A stretch of DNA of 5,064 bases from Bacteroidota bacterium (GTDB taxonomy: Bacteria; Bacteroidota; Bacteroidia; UBA7662). A model generated the notes under the pieces. That model saw only the letters and a list, made by a program, of their open reading frames with translations, had not been told where the DNA came from and made no database searches. The translations under genes and the position numbers were made by a program. Every line of letters starts with the position of its first letter. The stretch's first letter is position 1. Below are positions 1-5,064 of this stretch, in pieces. Where the stretch lies: the NCBI GenBank assembly GCA_016868875.1, contig VGFN01000080.1, positions 1-5,064 on the forward strand, given 5' to 3'.

Positions 1-96
1 AGCTTCTTTGTTTTCCTCGCTTGCCTCAGCTTCCCGCACGTTGTCACCATGCATCGCTTTTACCGCCAGCGCTAACAAAACAAAATATTTCTTCAA
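1..96 (-). CDS. Possible start of a further exported protein (cut by window edge)
   Basis: A frame beginning with TTG at 96 is open for 32 codons to the left edge. It overlaps the stop of paralog A as TTGA, the same geometry as the ATGA junction between the aminotransferase and the acyltransferase. The peptide starts MKKYFVLLALAVKAMHGD, which resembles a signal peptide, although a lysine interrupts the hydrophobic run. A charged Glu-rich stretch (REAEASEENKEA) follows. An in-frame ATG at 54 would drop the signal-like part. The evidence is the junction and the N-terminus only, and no family can be assigned. The opposite strand is also open for 24 codons before a TAA, so the end of an oppositely oriented gene cannot be fully excluded. 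Confidence 0.5.
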   Translation of the reverse strand, partial: MKKYFVLLALAVKAMHGDNVREAEASEENKEA

Positions 97-545
97 TAAC
101 GGAAACCAAAACCCAAATAGAGCCCTTCAGGGACACCTATTCCCGAACGAATGATCAGTTTTGCATCTGGATGTTGATAGCGATAACCCATAGTTAGGGC
201 TGGTCTCGGTAAAAAGTTTTCAGAATTTCTGATTATGCAAGCGCCAACACTCGCTTCAAAATGGCTACTACCTTTTCCGGTTAAAAGCCCCGTTCGACCA
301 ACTAAAGAAAAAACACCGGAGGAACCACCTGAAAAATAATCAGCATATCCCCCTCCTAATCCACCCTGTATGAACGTATGGACAACCTTACGTTCTTGAA
401 GTTTTTCAAAATGCAAGAACCCTTGGTTAGCCAAAATCAAGGTGCCCCCCGTGATATTGACCGAATGGCTAATTTTGTTATTTTGAGCGAGTAACGGCTC
501 ATAAGTAAGAAGGACGACAAAAAAAAGGTTGAGTCTTTTTAACAT
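93..545 (-). CDS. Small secreted, probably outer-membrane protein, paralog A
   Basis: This is a 150-residue protein of unknown function. It begins MLKRL, has a hydrophobic core (FFVVLLTYEPLLA) and a likely signal-peptidase site before QNN at about residue 21. The mature region shares ISHS, TGGT, VHTFIQGGL (55-63) and one Cys (103) with paralog B. It has a Gly/Ser-rich middle (GGGYADYFSGGSSG, 64-77) and ends GIGVPEGLYLGFGFRY, a pattern that suggests membrane-spanning beta strands. An outer-membrane or cell-surface location is inferred. The ATG at 545 overlaps the ligase stop codon (ATGTTAA), so translation is probably coupled to the ligase. It aligns with the ATG at 4417 of paralog B, which supports both starts. 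The two copies differ most in residues 64-95, so they may have diverged in a loop that contacts different partners. Confidence 0.87.
   Translation of the reverse strand: MLKRLNLFFVVLLTYEPLLAQNNKISHSVNITGGTLILANQGFLHFEKLQERKVVHTFIQGGLGGGYADYFSGGSSGVFSLVGRTGLLTGKGSSHFEASVGACIIRNSENFLPRPALTMGYRYQHPDAKLIIRSGIGVPEGLYLGFGFRY
466..494. repeat. 29-bp perfect direct repeat, copy in paralog A
   Basis: Exact copy of 4338-4366 in the same orientation, spaced 3,872 bp apart. It is the longest uninterrupted identity I found by eye between the two paralogs. Recombination between the copies would remove the aminotransferase, acyltransferase and ligase genes together and leave one hybrid secreted-protein gene. 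Confidence 0.85.
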
Positions 546-1588
546 ATTCGAGAATTCAAGGATAATTGAAGCGTTCGTCGATGTTGAATTAAATAAGCAA
601 GACCCTGACGAAATCCAGGAATCTTGGCGCCTTGTTTTTGATTACGTTGGCTGAGGGTTAGGACATATCCCCAGTGTTTGAATATTTCTCGTTGTCCTTT
701 CCAGAAACCACAACGGGAATCATAAATATGTATTGGTACGCCTTTGACGCCGTTGATCTCCAAAATTTGAAATTTACCTTCAAACAAATCTTGCCTGCTT
801 GAACTTTTCAAATCATAGCGGGCATAATCAAATAAATCCACTTGTTCATTAATGGAATCCAAAACCTTTCTAAACAAAGGGTTAGACTCGTTGGTAATAT
901 CATAACAAGCTGAACCGTAATCCAAATTCCCAAGAGAAGTCGGTTCCCATACTTGCCCGTTCAGTAGAACCAAATCGGCATAGGGTTGACATTTGGACAT
1001 AATATTCGATAAACGATGGCGTATATGGGGTAGGCCTTTTAACAAATCCCGAACAGTAGAAGTCCCATTTCCAACTAATTTTAGATGGCTTCTTTCAGTA
1101 ATGCTACTTATTTGCAGTGAACCCATTGCCTTATGAACCAACACACTAACCTCCAAATCGTGTTGCACAAAATCCTGAACAAGGTAGTTCATGGCATGGC
1201 TTTCATGATAAAATTTCAGATCAGCCCAGTTATCCACCTTCTTTGCCAAATAACCACCCTCTCCGACATCGGGTTTAACAAAGAGCGGATAGGACATGTT
1301 CAAATCTGCAATTTTGGAGGCTAATTCATTCAGAGTATCTTGATTTGAAACATAAAATGTCTTGGGCTTCCATTCCTTCGGGATCCTCTGTATAATGTCA
1401 TATTTGGACTCTCCCGCAAAACCAGCAAGGGGTAATTTGGGATTCGCCGCCGCAAAGTAAAAAACATTGCCTGAGCGAATAAAGCCTACCACGACCACAT
1501 ACAGCGTAACGGGAAAATAAAGAAGTTCCCATGGCCATGATTTCCAATGCCATAATACATCCCATCTTTTCCATATTCGACTAAACAT
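539..1588 (-). CDS. ATP-grasp ligase, D-alanine-D-alanine ligase-like, with N-terminal hydrophobic segment
   Basis: This is a 349-residue protein from the ATG at 1588, which overlaps the GNAT stop by 8 bp. The frame is open further upstream, but that part lies inside the GNAT gene and looks non-native, so it is excluded. Residues 20-38 form a hydrophobic stretch (LLYFPVTLYVVVVGFI), suggesting membrane association. A FAAANP...GFAGESKYDI region follows at 45-65. ATP-grasp features are YPLFVKPDVGEGG at 100-112 (nucleotide-binding lysine about 105), YLVQDFVQHDLEVSVLV at 135-151, YARYDLK at 255-261 and the metal-binding LEINGVKG at 276-283 (Glu277, Asn279). The end, including PIHIYD and FWKGQREIFKHWG, matches a Bacteroidota ATP-grasp family that I recall as uncharacterised. 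ATP-grasp ligases join a carboxylate, via acyl phosphate, to an amine or similar group; here the substrate may be the product of the two upstream enzymes. Its TAA overlaps the start of paralog A by 7 bp. Confidence 0.88.
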   Translation of the reverse strand: MFSRIWKRWDVLWHWKSWPWELLYFPVTLYVVVVGFIRSGNVFYFAAANPKLPLAGFAGESKYDIIQRIPKEWKPKTFYVSNQDTLNELASKIADLNMSYPLFVKPDVGEGGYLAKKVDNWADLKFYHESHAMNYLVQDFVQHDLEVSVLVHKAMGSLQISSITERSHLKLVGNGTSTVRDLLKGLPHIRHRLSNIMSKCQPYADLVLLNGQVWEPTSLGNLDYGSACYDITNESNPLFRKVLDSINEQVDLFDYARYDLKSSSRQDLFEGKFQILEINGVKGVPIHIYDSRCGFWKGQREIFKHWGYVLTLSQRNQKQGAKIPGFRQGLAYLIQHRRTLQLSLNSRIC

Positions 1589-2639
1589 AATCGAAACCGG
1601 ATGCGTACAAGGGTAAATTCTGAATTTGTTGCATTTTACCCTTATCGACATCATGAAAAGAAGCCATAACATAAACATCCGAATCCTTAACAAAAGGATG
1701 CAATAATCCGGGGTTGACGGCTCCTTGAATTCGTTCGCGAATTGGACAAGTTGCACCCATCCAATACATCGCGGATCGCATGTCTGTTTTGAGCAAAACA
1801 TCTTCAACAAGCCTGCCCCATTCCTTTTCGAATCCAGGTCGGATATAAATGCCTTCTAAGGCCAAAAATTGAAATTTATTTGGATTAAAAATGCGATTTA
1901 GCAATGGAATTAGAGGTAATATTTTGAGTAAGAACTTCCCTGACCAACCAGACATACGATTAACCACCCAATGGGCTCGGTGGTATTGAAGTCCTGCTAC
2001 GATTTGACCTTTGATCCGTAATACATAATACTGATCATGCAAGAAAATAGAATCAAATTGAACCAACGCATGTTCGCGGTATTGGGTCCCTAACAATGCC
2101 AGAACTTCATCGCGTTGCGTTGGTGTAGTCACCTGCTCAACTCCTTTCATGGATCTAGGAAAAAATCGACTAAATCCATTGGTAGTAGCCGTCCAGGTGT
2201 GTTGATAACCTGCGCTCTGCACCGTTTTGAACGAAGGTTTGTTCCCACGCTCAACACAAGCAAAAAAAACGGTGGGTTCATGAACGCCCTCCCGGACCAA
2301 TTCCATCACACGAATACCATACTTTTTGATTAGTCCCTGTCCCCTAATTTTGGGTGAAGAAGCAAAGTACCGTACATAAAAACAGTTAAGATCTGACCCG
2401 GCGATTCCAACCTTGGTATGACAAAAAACAGATGTGGCTAGTATATGGTCTTCGGAATGGATCGCCATTAGTATCGGGCTGTGAATATGGCGGCTGTGTT
2501 CTTTGGTGTTTTTGTTTTCATAAACCGCGCCTTCGCTTCCCCAGGCTATTTCATCCAAGAAGGCGAGCGCCTCATCAGGTATGCCTTCATGCCTTATGAT
2601 TCGGTAAGGGCCTTCCTCTAAGATGACTTGCGAAATCAT
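1581..2639 (-). CDS. GNAT-family acyltransferase, probable two-domain form
   Basis: This is a 352-residue protein using the ATG at 2639, which overlaps the aminotransferase stop as ATGA. Two earlier in-frame starts (2750 and 2684) would run deep into the aminotransferase gene and encode sequence with no family resemblance, so they are rejected. The N-terminal half (about residues 11-160) has the GNAT acetyl-CoA motif in SSPKIRGQGLIKKYG, with the pyrophosphate loop RGQG at 99-102, followed by a strand and helix typical of the fold (VFFACVERGNKPSF, near 124-137). The C-terminal half (about 165-330) again has a strand-helix pattern (LALEGIYIRPGFEKEWGRL, near 259-277) and may be a degenerate second GNAT domain, as in tandem-GNAT and Fem-type transferases. 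By context it probably acylates an amino group made by the aminotransferase. Acyl donor and acceptor are unknown. Confidence 0.85.
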   Translation of the reverse strand: MISQVILEEGPYRIIRHEGIPDEALAFLDEIAWGSEGAVYENKNTKEHSRHIHSPILMAIHSEDHILATSVFCHTKVGIAGSDLNCFYVRYFASSPKIRGQGLIKKYGIRVMELVREGVHEPTVFFACVERGNKPSFKTVQSAGYQHTWTATTNGFSRFFPRSMKGVEQVTTPTQRDEVLALLGTQYREHALVQFDSIFLHDQYYVLRIKGQIVAGLQYHRAHWVVNRMSGWSGKFLLKILPLIPLLNRIFNPNKFQFLALEGIYIRPGFEKEWGRLVEDVLLKTDMRSAMYWMGATCPIRERIQGAVNPGLLHPFVKDSDVYVMASFHDVDKGKMQQIQNLPLYASGFDYV

Positions 2640-3955
2640 ACCGATGATTTTTTGAGTATTCCCTGGGTCTCCAAATCGTGGCATGATTGAATAACCAGCT
2701 CTTCCAGTCTGTCCAAAACATCCGGCGTATGCGATGGCGAAAGAAAGCAATTACGGCCTTCCCATACATAAACGCCGTTTAACAACAATTGATAATAGAG
2801 TAAGCTGGATTTTCCTGGGGTGGTGAAACGAAATAAGGATCCAAAGTGGTGAATTGAAATTGGGTACCTTTCATGTTCAAAAAACTCCCTCAATCGTTTA
2901 CAAAAATCAGTCGTTGTTTGATTAAGGTTCTGTAAAATTCCCCCATTTGAATTTCGAAGAATTTCAAGAACCTTCAGGGATGAAGCCATGGCCAAAGGGT
3001 GATGACAAAAGGTGCCTGCGACAAATGTTGATTTGACAACGGGGACCGAATCATCCCCGTATTGCCAAAATCCACCATCGGTGGCATCAAGAAACCGAGC
3101 TTTACCCGCTACCAACCCCAGAGGTAGGCCACCACCAATGACCTTACCGTAGGTAACAATATCAGCCTTAACCCCAAAATACGCTTGACTTCCACCCAGC
3201 CCTATCCGGAATCCAGTAATGACCTCGTCAAAAATCAAGGCGATGTTCTTTTCTTCCGTGATTTCGCGAAGGGTATGCAAATAATCGCAGGGCTGTAAGC
3301 CCGGATTACGGCTTTGAACAGGTTCCGTTAAAACCGCAGCAATGTGATCCGAATTTTTACGAATAAAATCCAAGCTTTCATCAGAACCGTATTCCAAAAG
3401 ATAGGATTCGTTGAGAATAGCTTGGGTAACCCCCGGAACCATTTCTTTGGCCACACCACTTTGGGGGTCATTTCGAAGCGATAACAAAGAATCAAATGTT
3501 CCATGGTAGGACCCTTTGAAAAAAACAATGTACTTTTTTTGGGTAATAGCTTTGGCTAAACGTAAGGCAACCATGACAGCTTCGGTGCCTGAATTAAAAA
3601 ATGCAACGCGTTCGACCCCTGTGGATTGAGCAATCGCTTGGGATAAGGGACCAGCCAAAGGAGAAATGGGCCCTACCGACCAACATTGGCTCAATTGATC
3701 TTGAATGGCTTGACGTATAGGCTCGTAATTATGACCAAACAGCAAGGACCCAAAACCCATGGTAAGGTCAATGTACTCATTATGATCCAAATCACGAACA
3801 AAAGGACCGTACGCTTTATCGCAAACTAAGGTATAGATTCCCTCTTTGAATTCTTTGGTAAATCCCGCTGTATTCCGATTTAAAGCAAAGGTGGGACGAT
3901 ACGCCTGGGTATGCTCCTTGGTCAAACGGTTTTTGTCGGTAAGTTGCTCTAGCAT
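2636..3955 (-). CDS. Class III PLP-dependent aminotransferase, PKS/NRPS aminotransferase-domain type
   Basis: This 439-residue protein is full length for a class III aminotransferase (Aminotran_3, glutamate-1-semialdehyde aminomutase-like fold). Visible landmarks are NSGTEA at 121-126 (cofactor phosphate binding), SYHG at 149-152 (ring stacking), EPVQSR at 211-216, DEVITGFR at 243-250 (Asp contacting the PLP ring nitrogen), the Schiff-base lysine at about 271 in TYGKVIGGGLPLG, and TFVAGTFCHHPLAMA at 310-324. The WQYGDDS stretch at 297-303 and the surrounding sequence resemble, from memory, the aminotransferase domains built into hybrid PKS/NRPS enzymes such as mycosubtilin synthetase, where a keto group on a carrier-bound chain is aminated. 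Here the enzyme stands alone. The amino acceptor is not readable from sequence, and a haem role is unlikely given the neighbours. The ATG lies 18 bp after paralog B; its TGA overlaps the next ATG as ATGA. Confidence 0.93.
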   Translation of the reverse strand: MLEQLTDKNRLTKEHTQAYRPTFALNRNTAGFTKEFKEGIYTLVCDKAYGPFVRDLDHNEYIDLTMGFGSLLFGHNYEPIRQAIQDQLSQCWSVGPISPLAGPLSQAIAQSTGVERVAFFNSGTEAVMVALRLAKAITQKKYIVFFKGSYHGTFDSLLSLRNDPQSGVAKEMVPGVTQAILNESYLLEYGSDESLDFIRKNSDHIAAVLTEPVQSRNPGLQPCDYLHTLREITEEKNIALIFDEVITGFRIGLGGSQAYFGVKADIVTYGKVIGGGLPLGLVAGKARFLDATDGGFWQYGDDSVPVVKSTFVAGTFCHHPLAMASSLKVLEILRNSNGGILQNLNQTTTDFCKRLREFFEHERYPISIHHFGSLFRFTTPGKSSLLYYQLLLNGVYVWEGRNCFLSPSHTPDVLDRLEELVIQSCHDLETQGILKKSSV

Positions 3956-3973
3956 AAAGAAATTTACAGCCTG

Positions 3974-4417
3974 TCAAAGACGCCAGCCATAGCCAAAATA
4001 AATGGCCTCCGGTAAACCTATGCCAAAGCGAACAATACTACGACCATCCAGATTAAGATTCCGATAACCCACTGTTGCCGATGGCAGCCATGACGCGCCA
4101 TCCCCCGTCATAAACAAACAAACACCCCCCGCAGCTTCAAAATAATGGGAATTGGCTCCAGCCAAGAACCCCAACCGAGCGTAAGGAGTTGTGAAAGACT
4201 GCCCTTCCAATAATTCAATGCCCAAGCTCAATCCGCCTTGGATAAACGTATGGACGTACCTTCGTTCTTCAAGAAGTTCATAATGGAAGGCAACTTGATT
4301 ATAAATAAAGAAAGTACCCCCAGTGAGATTGAAAGAGTGGCTAATTTTGTTATTTTGAGCGAGTAAGGGCTTATAAGCAAGTAGGACGACAAGAAAGAGA
4401 AGGAGTCTTTTGAACAT
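3974..4417 (-). CDS. Small secreted, probably outer-membrane protein, paralog B
   Basis: This is a 147-residue protein of unknown function. The N-terminus (MFKRL, then a run of Leu/Val/Phe, then PLLAQNN) is a clear signal peptide with likely cleavage at about residues 20-21. The mature part has alternating short strands and Gly-rich turns, the motif VHTFIQGG at 55-62, a single Cys at 100, and a C-terminus reading GIGLPEAIYFGYGWRL. This fits a small outer-membrane beta-barrel or surface protein, which is an inference. It is a paralog of the gene at 93-545; about 44 of the first 63 residues are identical by eye, and similarity falls in the middle. A TTG at 4423 is also in frame, but the ATG at 4417 aligns with the ATG of the other copy and is preferred. 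It ends 18 bp before the aminotransferase and is probably the first gene of that operon. Confidence 0.85.
   Translation of the reverse strand: MFKRLLLFLVVLLAYKPLLAQNNKISHSFNLTGGTFFIYNQVAFHYELLEERRYVHTFIQGGLSLGIELLEGQSFTTPYARLGFLAGANSHYFEAAGGVCLFMTGDGASWLPSATVGYRNLNLDGRSIVRFGIGLPEAIYFGYGWRL
4338..4366. repeat. 29-bp perfect direct repeat, copy in paralog B
   Basis: This stretch is identical, base for base, to 466-494 and lies in the same orientation. It encodes the end of the signal peptide and start of the mature protein (LLAQNNKISH). Neighbouring positions differ between the two copies. The identity covers third codon positions, which points to recent duplication or gene conversion rather than protein-level selection alone. 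Confidence 0.85.
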
Positions 4418-4455
4418 ATTCAAGGGTTTAGAAGTAGAATTTATTACAACAGAAA

Positions 4456-4463
4456 TAAAGGTA
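4456..4463 (-). promoter_or_regulatory. Possible Bacteroidota-type -7 element upstream of paralog B
   Basis: Read on the minus strand this site is TACCTTTA, one mismatch from the Bacteroidota -7 consensus TAnnTTTG. It lies 38 bp before the ATG of paralog B, in the only intergenic gap of the window long enough to hold a promoter. I could not find a clear TTTG -33 element at the usual spacing upstream, so the call is weak. The gap (4418-4490) is otherwise AT-rich and shows no convincing hairpin terminator for the upstream gene. Confidence 0.2.
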
Positions 4464-4490
4464 CAACCTAAACCTATAATTTTTTGGAGT

Positions 4491-5064
4491 TTATTCTTCT
4501 GGTTCTGGGCTGTAGAGGGGTAATTCGTTGAGACCGCTGGCCAAATTTTCGGACTGTGGGAGCACGCCGCGCTCTTTCAATCCCTTTTCGATTTTTTTGT
4601 GTTGGGTGGCCAGGCCAGCAAGGCCAATTTCCTTGGAGGAACGTTCTTGGGGTGGGTTAAGGCGGGCCGATTTTTCGATTTCGGCCACTTCTTTGCGCAT
4701 GTCTTCGGGCAGTCTGTTCTCGGTTTCGGTGGCCAAAGCAAGGGATTCGTTTGCAAAAAACTGATCCACCTGCAATCGTCTTTTGACCAAATGGGCAAAT
4801 CGACCCAGAATAACAAAAAGATTACGCCGGTCTTCGGGGCTAATTTCCTTAACATTCATGTACTCCTCTACCTTGACCAAAGCCAGAATGACGGGCTCCA
4901 AGGCCTCCAAGGGGATGGCGTAAACGGTATAGTCCACAAAACGAAAAACCGTCTGCGGCAAGGATTCCAGGGTATTGCTGGGCACCACAAAGTAAAGCTG
5001 CCCCAGGACCCCTTCTTGTTTGGTGTACTTAACGGCGGCTTCGGCTTGGGCCTTGAGGTAAGTC
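4491..5064 (-). CDS. Protein of unknown function, C-terminal part (start lies beyond the window)
   Basis: The reading frame stays open to the right edge of the window, giving about 190 codons before a TAA stop. A GTG at 4988 could be taken as a start, but the codons before it (reading TYLKAQAEAAVKYTKQEG and onward) are open and protein-like, so the true start is probably outside. The first half looks mixed alpha/beta, with a hydrophobic strand (LGQLYFVVPS) and a segment reading FRFVDYTVYAIPLEALEPVI. The second half is strongly helical and charged, with an acidic end (SPEPEE). There is no signal peptide or membrane segment in the visible part, so it is probably cytoplasmic. I do not recognise the family with confidence. 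Its codons look more G+C-rich than those of the downstream genes, and a 73-bp AT-rich gap separates it from paralog B, so it need not share their function. Confidence 0.85.
   Translation of the reverse strand, partial: TYLKAQAEAAVKYTKQEGVLGQLYFVVPSNTLESLPQTVFRFVDYTVYAIPLEALEPVILALVKVEEYMNVKEISPEDRRNLFVILGRFAHLVKRRLQVDQFFANESLALATETENRLPEDMRKEVAEIEKSARLNPPQERSSKEIGLAGLATQHKKIEKGLKERGVLPQSENLASGLNELPLYSPEPEE

Noticed and set aside
1133..1324. Open frame on the plus strand inside the ATP-grasp gene
   Set aside because: It is antisense to a well-supported conserved coding region, has no recognisable domain, and the whole operon runs on the minus strand.
1589..1810. N-terminal extension of the ATP-grasp frame over 74 codons
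   Set aside because: It lies entirely inside the GNAT gene in another frame, is rich in Cys, Met and Trp without family resemblance, and a good ATG at 1588 gives the expected length.
2640..2750. N-terminal extension of the GNAT frame over 37 codons
   Set aside because: It overlaps the conserved end of the aminotransferase, whereas the ATG at 2639 forms a classic ATGA overlap.
2636..3955. Haem-biosynthesis glutamate-1-semialdehyde aminomutase (hemL)
   Set aside because: The fold and lysine motif are shared, but the WQYGDDS region and the VAGTFCHHPLAMA stretch look closer to PKS/NRPS aminotransferase domains, and the neighbours are not haem genes.
4475..4480. TATAAT-like hexamer on the plus strand in the intergenic gap
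   Set aside because: It points into the antisense strand of the upstream gene, has no -35 partner, and such hexamers are expected by chance in AT-rich DNA.
4418..4490. Terminator after the upstream gene
   Set aside because: I could not find an inverted repeat with a stable stem followed by a T-run on the minus strand.
4528..4764. Open frame on the plus strand inside the unknown gene at the right edge
   Set aside because: Its Ser/Arg-rich composition is typical of a shadow frame in more G+C-rich coding sequence, and the minus-strand frame is longer and open to the edge.

Overview
The window reads as a compact, single-direction gene block from a member of the Bacteroidota. This rests on several signs: no start codon has a Shine-Dalgarno sequence, the intergenic gap is AT-rich, the two small secreted proteins end in the Gly/aromatic-rich style common for outer-membrane proteins of that phylum, and the ATP-grasp protein resembles a family I associate with Bacteroidota. 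The phylum call is an inference, and no genus can be named. All supported genes lie on the minus strand, so transcription runs from high to low coordinates.

Layout in transcription order: (1) the C-terminal part of a cytoplasmic-looking protein of unknown function, cut by the right edge (5064-4491); (2) a 73-bp AT-rich gap before the ATG of gene 3; (3) a small secreted protein, paralog B (4417-3974); (4) a class III PLP aminotransferase (3955-2636) of the type otherwise seen as an aminotransferase domain inside hybrid PKS/NRPS enzymes; (5) a GNAT-type acyltransferase with a probable second GNAT-like half (2639-1581); (6) a D-Ala-D-Ala-ligase-like ATP-grasp protein with an N-terminal hydrophobic segment (1588-539); (7) a second small secreted protein, paralog A (545-93); (8) the first 32 codons of a possible further exported protein, cut by the left edge (96-1).

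Genes 3 to 8 are packed very tightly. There are 18 bp between B and the aminotransferase, then overlaps of 4, 8, 7 and 4 bp. This strongly suggests one transcript with translational coupling. Three of the starts given here (paralog B, GNAT, ATP-grasp) are shorter than the longest open frames. They were chosen from junction geometry, family resemblance and comparison of the paralogs.

The aminotransferase, acyltransferase and ATP-grasp ligase together look like a small pathway that could make, acylate and ligate an amino compound without a PKS or NRPS assembly line. The two exported paralogs flank these three genes. They share about 70% identity over the first 63 residues and an exact 29-bp repeat, so duplication and insertion or rearrangement probably shaped the locus. 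No product can be named from the sequence. I see no RNA genes, CRISPR arrays, insertion sequences or convincing terminators, and no gene-free stretch longer than 300 bases.
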